This document shows positions 1-6,965 of a DNA stretch of 30,519 nucleotides, piece by piece. The translations under genes and the position numbers were made by a program. The stretch is from UBA4292 sp964648695 (GTDB lineage: Bacteria > Bacillota > Clostridia > Lachnospirales > Lachnospiraceae). Under the pieces are notes generated by a model that saw only the letters and a list, made by a program, of their open reading frames with translations, made no database searches and was not told the DNA's origin. Within the stretch, counting starts at the first letter, position 1, and each line of letters starts with the position of its first letter. The stretch lies in NCBI GenBank assembly GCA_964648695.1, contig CAZYLH010000011.1, forward strand, positions 1 to 30,519, written 5' to 3'.

Positions 1-391
1 ATGCCTGCTCCATAACCGCCGGTAGCAGTGACCGTGCCGCCTGAGATCGTGATGTTGCTTCCGGATCCGCTATCTCCGCCGCCGATGCCTGCTCCATAAT
101 CGCCTCCGCTAGCGGTAACCGTACCGCCTGAGATTGTGATGTTGCTTCCAGAAGCCCCAAATCCGCCGCCGATGCCTGCGGCATAAATTTTATTGTCAAC
201 GTAGTGCATGCCGCCTGTAGCGATAACCGTGCCGCCGGTGATTGTGATGTTGCTTCCGGAACCCTCATATCCGCCGCCTATGCCTGCTCCATCATCGCCT
301 CCGGTAGCGGTAACCGCTCCGCCGTTGATCGTGATGTAGTTTCCGGCACCGCTCCGTCCGCCGCCTATGCCTGCTCCATTGTCGCCTCCAG
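1..391 (-). repeat. In-gene tandem repeat encoding GAGIGGG/NITISGGTVTATGG units
   Basis: A direct repeat inside the left-edge gene. The anchor word ATGCCTGC on the plus strand recurs at 1, 85, 172, 280 and 367, giving spacings of 84, 87, 108 and 87 bases, all multiples of three. The 108-base unit carries an extra nine-residue insert (MHYVDNKIY). The repeat continues past the window edge. High identity between units makes copy-number change by recombination plausible and also makes assembly here unreliable. Confidence 0.85.
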
Positions 392-920
392 TTGCGGTCA
401 GAGAGCCATCGCTATTTGATGTGATTGTCAAAGAGCCGCCGCTGGTGGTGCTGGCACCTTGAAATTGTATTCCGGCACAATTACTCCCTGATGAGAAACT
501 ATTGCTGCCTTCTAAGTACAGGGTAACGGTTGCCGTGTTGGTGATATTCATCGCGGCAGCGCTGGAGTTGCTGATCATCACATCGCTAAGTGTCAGCTCA
601 ACGGTTATATACCCCGCAATCGATATTTGATAGCCGGAATGTACACTGCCGTCTCCGGTAATGGTGTATGTACCACTCTCGGTGATAGAAATTATCTTAT
701 CGTTATATGAGTAGCCCGTACCCGTATCAGAAGTAACATAGAAATCTCCTGCATTGTTGGCAAGGAGCCTTATTTCATTTGTTCCACTGTCTTTCGTGGT
801 GGTTTCAGTAAGAGCTTCTGACTTTTCCTTCCCTTCTGTGTATGCTGGGATGTTCATAAAGCCAAAAGTCATAACTGCCAACAGCGCAAAGGCCATCAGC
901 TTTTTAAAGTTTTTCTGCAT
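1..920 (-). CDS. Secreted carbohydrate-binding/beta-solenoid repeat protein, 5' part only
   Basis: The reading frame is open from an ATG at 920-918 to the window edge (306 codons), so the C-terminus is missing. A GGAGG lies 9 bases upstream of the ATG. Residues 1-28 look like a signal peptide: basic N-terminus (QKNFKK), a hydrophobic core around 9-22, and a plausible cleavage site near AYT. Residues 60-175 resemble the Cthe_2159-type carbohydrate-binding domain (GTYTITGDG, ITVELTLSDV, VTLYLEGSN). From about residue 178 there are glycine-rich repeats of 28-36 residues with the pattern GAGIGGG, then GSGSNITISGGTVTATGG, typical of a right-handed beta-helix. The protein is probably exported and displayed on, or released from, the cell surface, and may bind polysaccharide. 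The ligand cannot be read from the sequence. The C-terminus, beyond the window, would show whether there is a wall anchor. The secreted repeat architecture is well supported; the function is inference. Confidence 0.8.
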   Translation of the reverse strand, partial: MQKNFKKLMAFALLAVMTFGFMNIPAYTEGKEKSEALTETTTKDSGTNEIRLLANNAGDFYVTSDTGTGYSYNDKIISITESGTYTITGDGSVHSGYQISIAGYITVELTLSDVMISNSSAAAMNITNTATVTLYLEGSNSFSSGSNCAGIQFQGASTTSGGSLTITSNSDGSLTATGGDNGAGIGGGRSGAGNYITINGGAVTATGGDDGAGIGGGYEGSGSNITITGGTVIATGGMHYVDNKIYAAGIGGGFGASGSNITISGGTVTASGGDYGAGIGGGDSGSGSNITISGGTVTATGGYGAG

Positions 921-938
921 ATCTTCTGCCCTCCATTC

Positions 939-953
939 CTGTGTACTACACAG
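939..953. repeat. Perfect inverted repeat just upstream of the ribosome-binding site
   Basis: CTGTGT-ACT-ACACAG is a perfect 6-bp stem with a 3-base loop. It lies five bases upstream of the GGAGG (934-930) of the left-edge secreted protein. It could be an operator or an mRNA hairpin that shapes access to the start site. No regulator is identifiable. Confidence 0.5.
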
Positions 954-981
954 ACTTTAATCTTGTTCTTTTTTTACACGC

Positions 982-1025
982 AAAAAAGGCGCATCCCTCC
1001 CGCAGTAAAACGGGCAGAACACGCC
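982..1025 (-). terminator. Terminator-like hairpin in the leader of the secreted repeat protein
   Basis: Read on the minus strand, GGCG (1025-1022) can pair with CGCC (991-988), and inside it CCCG (1014-1011) pairs with CGGG (1002-999). Six T follow directly (987-982). This is the form of an intrinsic terminator, although the two 4-bp stems are separated by an internal loop. It lies after the predicted promoter and before the ribosome-binding site, so it would act as a leader attenuator rather than an end-of-operon terminator. It could also back up termination of the UPF0210 operon. Confidence 0.45.
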
Positions 1026-1086
1026 TGTGTATCTCGTTGAAATTGTTGAATTTGTCTCTTGAGAGTAGAAATGGGCAGAGCTACTC

Positions 1087-1118
1087 GGTAGGTAGGTAGG
1101 TAGGTAGGTAGGTAGGTA
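1087..1118. repeat. Simple sequence repeat (GGTA)8 at the predicted transcription start
   Basis: Eight perfect, uninterrupted copies of GGTA on the plus strand, TACC on the coding strand of the left-edge gene. It starts one base after the proposed -10 box and covers the expected +1 position. Perfect tetranucleotide tracts of this length are prone to slipped-strand changes in copy number and are a known basis of phase variation in bacterial surface genes. Confidence 0.9.
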
Positions 1119-1119
1119 C

Positions 1120-1148
1120 ATTGTCGCCCTCGCTATCATGCTTGTCAA
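1120..1148 (-). promoter_or_regulatory. Sigma-A-type promoter for the secreted repeat protein
   Basis: TTGACA (1148-1143, perfect -35) is followed by a 17-base spacer and GACAAT (1125-1120, four of six -10 matches). Transcription would start near 1113, inside the GGTA repeat, giving a leader of about 190 bases. The -35 sits in the odd palindrome GCTTGACAAGC (1150-1140), which also occurs at the acyl carrier protein promoter. Confidence 0.6.
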
Positions 1149-1171
1149 GCCCCTTTCTAAAATAAATTCTC

Positions 1172-1192
1172 AAAAAAATTTTATCACAAAAT
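1172..1192 (-). terminator. Possible weak terminator after the UPF0210 gene
   Basis: On the minus strand ATTTT (1192-1188) and AAAAT (1182-1178) can pair around a short loop and are followed by seven T. The stem is only five A-T pairs, so this is a weak candidate. It is placed where the polA-side operon would be expected to end. Confidence 0.3.
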
Positions 1193-1209
1193 CAGTTCTT
1201 TTTCAAATA

Positions 1210-2574
1210 TCAGTTTTTAAAGCTGTGGATGGGTGCCGGAATACGACCTGTCCTGTTTATAAAAGCTTTACACGAATTAGGATTTACAGGCATAATCGGC
1301 GCATAGCCCAAAAGCCCTCCAAACTCCACCACATCTCCGATTGTTTTCCCTATAACAGGAATAACCCTGACGGCGGTGGTCTTCTGGTTTACCATGCCTA
1401 TAGCCGCCTCATCCGCTATAATGCCGGAGATGGTTGTGGCTGGCGTATCCCCCGGGATAGCTATCATATCAAGTCCCACAGAGCACACACAGGTCATGGC
1501 CTCAAGCTTTTCTAAGGTGAGATGACCGGCTGTGGCGGCTTCTATCATGCCGTGATCCTCGCTTACAGGTATAAACGCTCCGCTAAGTCCTCCGACATAG
1601 GATGAGGCCATAACTCCGCCCTTTTTAACCTGGTCATTTAGCATGGCAAGGGCAGCCGTTGTCCCCGGCGCTCCAACACATTCAAGACCTATCTCTTCTA
1701 AAATCTCTGCCACACTGTCCCCGACCGCAGGTGTTGGAGCTAGGGATAAATCTATAATTCCAAATGGAATGCCAAGTCTCTTAGAAGCCTCTTTGGCCAC
1801 AAGCTGACCGACCCTGGTGATCTTAAAGGCGGTCTTCTTAATCGTCTCACATAAAACTTCAAAATCTGCTCCCCTGCAGGTCTCAAGCGCGGACTTAACC
1901 ACGCCGGGGCCACTGACCCCCACATTTATCACCGCATCGCCCTCGGTGACACCGTGAAAGGCGCCTGCCATAAAGGGATTATCATCCGGTGCGTTGCAAA
2001 AAACCACAAGCTTAGCACAACCTAAGGAATCATTATCCTTTGTCGCCTTGGCGGTTTCTAAAATCACCTCTCCCATAAGGCGAACCGCATCCATATCAAT
2101 TCCGGTCTTTGTTGAACCCACATTTACGGAGGAGCAGACCCGCTCCGTGCATGAAAGAGCCTGTGGGATGGAGCGTATTAAAAGCTCATCGCTCTTACTC
2201 ATGCGCTTACTACAAAGCGCGCCGTACCCCCCAAGAAAATTAACGCCGACAGTCTTAGCTGCCTCATCAAGCGTTTTGGCAATCGAGACATAATCCGCGC
2301 TTGTCTTACAGCACGATGCGCCGATTAAGCTAACAGGTGTCACGGAGATACGCTTATTTACGATCGGCACTCCGTATTCAAGCTCAATCTCCTGCCCGGT
2401 TTTTACCAGATCCTTTGCCACGGTTGTGATCTTATTATAAATTTTTTCATTGAGCCTGTTAAGATCAGAATCCGCACAGTCCAAGAGACTTATGCCGATG
2501 GTTATGGTGCGGACGTCTAACTTCTCCTGCTCGATCATCTTGTTGGTCTCATTAACCTCAAAAAAATTAATCAT
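1210..2574 (-). CDS. UPF0210 (PFL-family, DUF711) protein
   Basis: This 454-residue protein matches the UPF0210/DUF711 family over its full length. Recognisable stretches include the N-terminal KLDVRTITIGISLLDC, the glycine-rich centre (INVGVSGPGVV, GLECVGAPGTTAALAMLNDQ) and the C-terminal VGFGGLL-like segment (VVEFGGLLGYAPIMPVN). The family resembles glycyl-radical enzymes in fold, but its reaction is not established, so no function is assigned. The ATG at 2574 has a GGAGG 9-13 bases upstream and matches the usual family start. It follows the ACT-domain gene by 17 bases and is almost certainly co-transcribed with it. This pairing is very common in Bacillota, which suggests the ACT protein senses or regulates something linked to the UPF0210 activity. 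No truncation or missing segment is apparent. Confidence 0.93.
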   Translation of the reverse strand: MINFFEVNETNKMIEQEKLDVRTITIGISLLDCADSDLNRLNEKIYNKITTVAKDLVKTGQEIELEYGVPIVNKRISVTPVSLIGASCCKTSADYVSIAKTLDEAAKTVGVNFLGGYGALCSKRMSKSDELLIRSIPQALSCTERVCSSVNVGSTKTGIDMDAVRLMGEVILETAKATKDNDSLGCAKLVVFCNAPDDNPFMAGAFHGVTEGDAVINVGVSGPGVVKSALETCRGADFEVLCETIKKTAFKITRVGQLVAKEASKRLGIPFGIIDLSLAPTPAVGDSVAEILEEIGLECVGAPGTTAALAMLNDQVKKGGVMASSYVGGLSGAFIPVSEDHGMIEAATAGHLTLEKLEAMTCVCSVGLDMIAIPGDTPATTISGIIADEAAIGMVNQKTTAVRVIPVIGKTIGDVVEFGGLLGYAPIMPVNPNSCKAFINRTGRIPAPIHSFKN

Positions 2575-2591
2575 CGCCCACGACCTCCGGC

Positions 2592-2864
2592 TTAAATTCT
2601 GTGCATCTTTGTAAAGATTTCTTCCATCTGCATTCTTATGATGACACCTATCTCCTGTCCCATTGCCTCTAAGTCCTTTATCACCTCGCCGGTTGGCTTT
2701 GTGGCCTTATCAATATCTACGATCATCATCATATTAAAATATCCGTCGACAATGGTCTGAGAAATATTTAGAATGTTTATCTTGGTCGCTGCAAGATATG
2801 TACAGACCTTTGCGATAATGCCCACCGCATCCTGTCCAACCACAGTAATAATAGCCTTTTTCAT
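2592..2864 (-). CDS. Stand-alone ACT-domain protein (UPF0237 family)
   Basis: A 90-residue protein made of a single ACT domain: MKKAIITVVGQDAVGIIAKVC forms the first strand and helix with the usual GxDxxGI turn, followed by NILNISQTIVDGYFNMMMIVD and a second helix (EVIKDLEAMGQEIGV). ACT domains bind small ligands, often amino acids, and usually work as dimers. The family relates to the glycine cleavage regulator GcvR, but the ligand here is unknown. A strong AGGAGG precedes the ATG at 2864. The gene lies directly after walJ and 17 bases before the UPF0210 gene, the standard partner of this family. Length is normal. Confidence 0.93.
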   Translation of the reverse strand: MKKAIITVVGQDAVGIIAKVCTYLAATKINILNISQTIVDGYFNMMMIVDIDKATKPTGEVIKDLEAMGQEIGVIIRMQMEEIFTKMHRI

Positions 2865-2877
2865 ACAGTCCTCCTGT

Positions 2878-3139
2878 TCACCGCCCTNNNNNNNNNNNNN
2901 NNNNNNNNNNNNNNNNNNNNNNNNNNNNNNNNNNNNNNNNNNNNNNNNNNNNNNNNNNNNNNNNNNNNNNNNNNNNNNNNNNNNNNNCCGGATAATTCTT
3001 CCGGCTTTACATCAAGGGTCTCAATCCCCTCCTTCATGCGCTTGCAGGAAACACCCGCATCCACCAAAATATGCGTATTGTCAGAGCCAATATATGTGCA
3101 GTTTCCGCTGCTGCTGCTTGCAATGCTTACCAGTCTCAT
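2878..3139 (-). CDS. walJ: WalJ/YycJ-type metallo-beta-lactamase-fold hydrolase, interrupted by an assembly gap
   Basis: Only the first 50 residues are visible: RLVSIASSSSGNCTYIGSDN and THILVDAGVSCKRMKEGIE are the typical N-terminus of YycJ/WalJ proteins. These are metal-dependent MBL-fold hydrolases of about 260 residues, linked in Bacillus to coordination of DNA replication and cell-wall signalling. A run of 100 N follows, hiding the HxHxDH metal-binding motif. After the gap only a few bases remain before TGA at 2880-2878, which is probably the true stop. About 200 codons are therefore missing, and the gap should be near 600-650 bases. The ribosome-binding site is weak. The gene lies downstream of coaE and just upstream of the ACT gene, whose AGGAGG overlaps the end region. 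Confidence 0.8.
2888..2987. other. Assembly gap, 100 N, inside walJ
   Basis: Exactly 100 N. The hidden sequence is expected to be much longer than 100 bases, because the WalJ family needs roughly 200 more residues. Confidence 0.95.
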
Positions 3140-3237
3140 GTTTTAACCAACTTCTTATATTTTTTAGTTGCGGGTTTCTCTTTAAAGCCACAAATTTTCA
3201 TAAGGGCATAAACTTACATGCTCCTATACCGCACATC

Positions 3238-3867
3238 TCACTTTGCCTTTAACTTAGAAACGCACTCATCTATCTGCTTATAAGCCTCATCTGGCACACC
3301 GCTGTTATCTATTACCACCTTACAGCGGCTTGTAAACTCATCTTCTCCCATCTGCTTATCCATGATAGCCAGACATTTTTCTCTTGAATATGCTCGGCTT
3401 GCCTGTAGTCTTTTAATGCGCGTCTCTCTGTCCGCATGGATGTACCAGACCTCATCGCAGAGCTCATCGCCGTGTCCCTCAAATAAAAGCGCCGCCTCTA
3501 TGACGACAAGATGCAGGGCGTCTGAAGGTTCATTTTGCGCCTTTTCCTGCTCTTTTAGGAGAATATTTCGAATGCAGCGTATCACCGCCGGGTGAACCAT
3601 CTCGTTTATCTCTGATGTGCCATATCCCTGCTCAAAAATTCGCTTTGAAAGAAGTGCCGTATCAATCCTGCCATCCGTCATTACAAGGTCTTTTCCAAAG
3701 CGGGAAAGAATTGCTTCATATGTCTTTCCGCCAGGCTCCATTAAAGCTTTGGCCACGAGATCCGCTATGATGATAACTGCTCCGTAGCGGCTTTCTAAGT
3801 AACTTAGGATGGTGGACTTTCCTGCCCCCACACCTCCTGTTATTCCGATTACAAATAATTTCCCCAT
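3238..3867 (-). CDS. coaE: Dephospho-CoA kinase
   Basis: This 209-residue protein has the N-terminal P-loop GGVGAGKST (residues 11-19) and the CoaE hallmark order: IIADLVAKALMEPGG near the acceptor site, HPAVIRCI, VVIEAALLFEGH, then the lid arginines in ETRIKRLQAS. It catalyses the last step of coenzyme A synthesis, phosphorylating the ribose 3'-hydroxyl of dephospho-CoA with ATP, in the cytosol. Length is normal. It follows polA by 85 bases; polA-coaE adjacency is common in Bacillota. The 98 bases between coaE and walJ hold no clear promoter or terminator. Confidence 0.95.
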   Translation of the reverse strand: MGKLFVIGITGGVGAGKSTILSYLESRYGAVIIIADLVAKALMEPGGKTYEAILSRFGKDLVMTDGRIDTALLSKRIFEQGYGTSEINEMVHPAVIRCIRNILLKEQEKAQNEPSDALHLVVIEAALLFEGHGDELCDEVWYIHADRETRIKRLQASRAYSREKCLAIMDKQMGEDEFTSRCKVVIDNSGVPDEAYKQIDECVSKLKAK

Positions 3868-3952
3868 GTCAAATCACTTTCAGTAGTGTTTGTTAAAAAA
3901 CCTTAGCAAGAAAACTTCTTAACACGCAGTTCTATTTTAACTGTCTCCTCTT

Positions 3953-6604
3953 TTATTTGGCATCATACCAGGTATTTCCCACAGAAAGACCGATCTCTAG
4001 GGGGACCTTTAGCTCAAAGGCATCCTTCATATTCTTAAGAAGAATATCCTTTACCGTCTCCACCTCATCCTTTGGTGTCTCAAGCAGGAGCTCATCGTGA
4101 ACCTGTAAGATAATCCTTGCCTTTAGTCCCTGCTCCCTTAAAGCCCTCTCCACATTTAGCATGGCAATCTTCATAATATCCGCCGCGCTTCCCTGAATCG
4201 GGGAGTTCATCGCAACACGCTCGCCAAACTGGCGCTGCATGTGATTTGAAGACTTTAATTCAGGGATGGGACGCCTGCGACCATACATGGTGCACACATA
4301 CCCATGCTTCTTTCCCATCGCCACCTGCTCATCTAAATATGCCTTAACGCCGGGGTAGTTCTTAAAATACGCGTCGATGTATTCAGAAGCCTGCTTTCTG
4401 CTGATGCTCAAATCCTCGCTAAGTCCAAAGGCGCTTATGCCGTATACGATTCCAAAATTTACCGCCTTGGCGTCCCGCCTCATCTGGGGCGTTACCTCAG
4501 AAACTGGTACGCCAAAAACCGTTGCTGCCGTGGCAGCATGAATATCACTTGAGTTCCTGTATGCCTCGATGAGGTTCTCATCACCGGACATATGAGCAAG
4601 CACGCGAAGCTCAATCTGAGAATAGTCTGCGTCCACAAAGACGTGACCCTGCGCTGGCACAAAGAGCTTTCTTATCGCTCTGCCAAGCTCCATCCGAACG
4701 GGAATATTTTGTAAGTTAGGATCTGTGCTGCTTATTCTTCCGGTTGCGGTGATTGTCTGATTAAACTTTCCGTGAATACGTCCGTCCGTACCGATAAACG
4801 CCGCCAAACCGTCCGCATATGTGGACTTTAATTTTGTAAGCTGTCTGTAATCCAGAATTTTTCGCACAATCGGGTAATTTGGCGCAAGCTTTTCTAAAAC
4901 ATCCGCCGCGGTGGAATATCCGCTTTTCGTCTTTTTAGACGCCGGAAGCTTTAATTTTTCAAACAAAATCTCGCCAAGCTGCTTTGGGGAATTGATATTA
5001 AAATCTTCTCCCGCCTCCTCATGGATCTCCTCTGCCAGACGGTTAATGCCGCCTAAAAGGCTGTCGCCGTATTCCTTTAGCGCATCTTTTTCACAGATAA
5101 TTCCAACGCACTCCATCCTGTAAAGCGCTCCAAGAAGTGGAAGCTCCACATTTTTATATAGATCCTCCTGACCGGTCTTTGCAAGTCTTTCTAAAAGCAC
5201 AGGCATGGAAAGGTACGCAACCCACGCGCCAAGCACAGCCACACGGCGCATGGCATCACCTTTAGTTTCTGCATTAAGACGCTCCCTATGCTTTCCCAAA
5301 AGCTCCTCAGGGCCCGGCAGTAAAGTGTCAAGATAATCCTCCGCTATTCTGTCATATTCATATGAAGACTTTAAGGGATTTAGCAGATATGCGGCAAGGC
5401 CAGCATCCAGATACGTATAGAGCTTAAACCTGTCATCACCCTCAAGCAGATACATTTCATCCTTTGCATCTATCCAGGCAACGCCCCATGTAAGAAGCTC
5501 CTTTACGGCATCCACAAACCAGTCCTCATTTACAAAAAAGCTCTTAGGGATATAGTGCACCTGACTCTCATTCATGCACAGCGCCAAGCCGTAAATCTCC
5601 TCCTTATCCCGCATCAGATAAGCTCCAACCATACCGCCGCCAGCAAACGTCTTTTTTACCTCCCTTAAAGCGTTTACGGCTTCTGAGAGATCATCTATCA
5701 CTATCACCTCAGGATCTTTTAGCGCGCTGTCACTCTTTTCGTTTTGAAAGCGGTCAAGCATGGATGTAAAATTATATTTTCTAACAAGCTCATAAGCTTT
5801 TTTTGTGTAAATATTTCCAAGGGCGGCCCTTTTTAGATCAAAATCAATATCCGCATCAGTCACTATTCTGGCAAGCTCCTTTGAAAGAACCGCCAGATCG
5901 TAATGCTCCTCAAAAGCTTTTTTCGCCCTTGGCGGTGTAATCTCGTCAATGTTTTCCTTACACCCCTCTATACTGTGAAACCTGCTGATAAGATTTCCTG
6001 CTGTCTTTTCCCCGACTCCCGGAAGCCCCGGAATATTGTCCGAAGAATCCCCCATCAGCGCCTTCATGTCGATAAACTCTGTGGGAGTTACTCCGTAGTG
6101 CTCCTTTACAGCTGCATCGTCAAAAACTCGTACCTCAGTCCTTCCGTTTCTTGTTGAAGGTATGACAATGGAGGTTTTTTTGCTTGCAATCTGTAAAAGA
6201 TCCCTGTCACCGCTTACCAGGCGCACACAAATATCCTTTTCCTCACACCTCCTTGCGATGGTTCCTAAGATATCATCCGCCTCAAATCCGGCTTTTTCCA
6301 GACAGTAGATGTTCATGGCGCAAAGGAGATCTTTTAGCATCGGCACCTGTGCTTTTAGCTCTTCAGGCATCGGCTTTCTCGTTCCCTTGTACTCTTCATA
6401 CATTTTATGCCTGAAGGTCGGCGCCTTTACGTCAAAAGCAACCGCCAAATATGACGGCTGCTCCTCCTCTATGAGCTTTAAAGTGATATTTAAAAAACCG
6501 TAGACAGCGTTCGTGTACTGCCCCTTACTGTTTGTGAGAAACGGAACTCCATAAAAAGCCCTGTTTAAAATGCTGTATCCATCGATTAAAATAATCTTAT
6601 CCAT
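3953..6604 (-). CDS. polA: DNA polymerase I
   Basis: This 883-residue family A polymerase is complete. The N-terminal 5'-3' exonuclease domain shows LIDGYSILNRAFYG, AFDVKAPTFRH, FEADDILGT (107-115), SGDRDLLQ (131-138) and the helix-hairpin-helix region GDSSDNIPGLPGVGEKTA. The middle 3'-5' exonuclease-like domain lacks the DxE metal-binding motif (MVGAYLMRDKE is found instead), so proofreading is probably absent, as in Bacillus and Thermus enzymes. The polymerase domain has motif A (DYSQIE, D660), motif B (RRDAKAVNFGIVYG, about 709-722) and motif C (VHDE, 835-838). It acts in Okazaki fragment maturation and repair. I chose the ATG at 6604 rather than the GTG at 6616 because MDKIILIDG is the conserved family start and a GGTGAGG precedes it. 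Confidence 0.96.
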   Translation of the reverse strand: MDKIILIDGYSILNRAFYGVPFLTNSKGQYTNAVYGFLNITLKLIEEEQPSYLAVAFDVKAPTFRHKMYEEYKGTRKPMPEELKAQVPMLKDLLCAMNIYCLEKAGFEADDILGTIARRCEEKDICVRLVSGDRDLLQIASKKTSIVIPSTRNGRTEVRVFDDAAVKEHYGVTPTEFIDMKALMGDSSDNIPGLPGVGEKTAGNLISRFHSIEGCKENIDEITPPRAKKAFEEHYDLAVLSKELARIVTDADIDFDLKRAALGNIYTKKAYELVRKYNFTSMLDRFQNEKSDSALKDPEVIVIDDLSEAVNALREVKKTFAGGGMVGAYLMRDKEEIYGLALCMNESQVHYIPKSFFVNEDWFVDAVKELLTWGVAWIDAKDEMYLLEGDDRFKLYTYLDAGLAAYLLNPLKSSYEYDRIAEDYLDTLLPGPEELLGKHRERLNAETKGDAMRRVAVLGAWVAYLSMPVLLERLAKTGQEDLYKNVELPLLGALYRMECVGIICEKDALKEYGDSLLGGINRLAEEIHEEAGEDFNINSPKQLGEILFEKLKLPASKKTKSGYSTAADVLEKLAPNYPIVRKILDYRQLTKLKSTYADGLAAFIGTDGRIHGKFNQTITATGRISSTDPNLQNIPVRMELGRAIRKLFVPAQGHVFVDADYSQIELRVLAHMSGDENLIEAYRNSSDIHAATAATVFGVPVSEVTPQMRRDAKAVNFGIVYGISAFGLSEDLSISRKQASEYIDAYFKNYPGVKAYLDEQVAMGKKHGYVCTMYGRRRPIPELKSSNHMQRQFGERVAMNSPIQGSAADIMKIAMLNVERALREQGLKARIILQVHDELLLETPKDEVETVKDILLKNMKDAFELKVPLEIGLSVGNTWYDAK

Positions 6605-6616
6605 GTTCCACCTCAC

Positions 6617-6949
6617 CTACAAATAACCAAAGATGCGCACGGTTGCAATCACCAAAGCCGCATAAGCCAAAAGCTGCATAAGCCGCAGCACTCTGTTTCT
6701 TAGCCTGATGCGGCGCAGATACCGCCACCCCGCGTCAATACGGCTTGAGAGCATTCCTGTAAAGTCAAAGCTGTCTTTCGTGTCGCTCTCAAGCCCCGCA
6801 AGGCCCTCATGCACCATATACATAATGTCAAGTTCCTCGTAGCAGTCCCGACAGTCCTTCACATGCTCTAAAAATCCCTCAAGCTGCTCTTTCGTTATTG
6901 TGCCATCAATAAAAGGCCTGATGCAAAGTGTCGCCTCCTCACAGTTCAT
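6617..6949 (-). CDS. Small zinc-finger (zf-HC2-like) single-pass membrane protein
   Basis: A 110-residue protein. Its N-terminal part carries HVKDCRDC (H29-x3-C33-x2-C36) after an upstream Cys (C3 or C9). This is the pattern of the zf-HC2 domain found in zinc-binding anti-sigma factors. A basic stretch (RYLRRIRLRNRVLR) leads into one membrane helix at about 88-108, so the zinc finger should face the cytosol. No sigma factor gene is adjacent, so an anti-sigma role is not supported by context. The gene ends 12 bases before the polA start and begins 16 bases after galM, so it is very likely co-transcribed with polA. Function is unknown. Confidence 0.8.
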   Translation of the reverse strand: MNCEEATLCIRPFIDGTITKEQLEGFLEHVKDCRDCYEELDIMYMVHEGLAGLESDTKDSFDFTGMLSSRIDAGWRYLRRIRLRNRVLRLMQLLAYAALVIATVRIFGYL

Positions 6950-6965
6950 ACTCTCACACTTTCCT

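Noticed and set aside
204..419. Plus-strand frame rich in Ala/Ser across the left-edge repeats
   Set aside because: It is the antisense shadow of the glycine-rich repeats; the minus frame has a signal peptide and a ribosome-binding site.
1087..1118. GGTAGGTA as part of a c-di-GMP riboswitch core
   Set aside because: The word resembles part of the GEMM motif, but it is a plain tetranucleotide repeat and lies on the strand opposite to the transcript; no flanking riboswitch stems are present.
957..1148. A 63-codon minus-strand frame with YLPT repeats upstream of the left-edge gene
   Set aside because: Its TTG start overlaps the -35 box, the predicted transcript begins downstream of its first ATGs, and the YLPT repeats are just the translated GGTA tract. 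It ends at TAA before the real gene.
2861..2887. The peptide RAVNRRTV as the C-terminus of WalJ
   Set aside because: It arises from reading through the 100 N at face value. The bases are the ribosome-binding site and start region of the ACT gene, and the likely walJ stop is TGA at 2880-2878.
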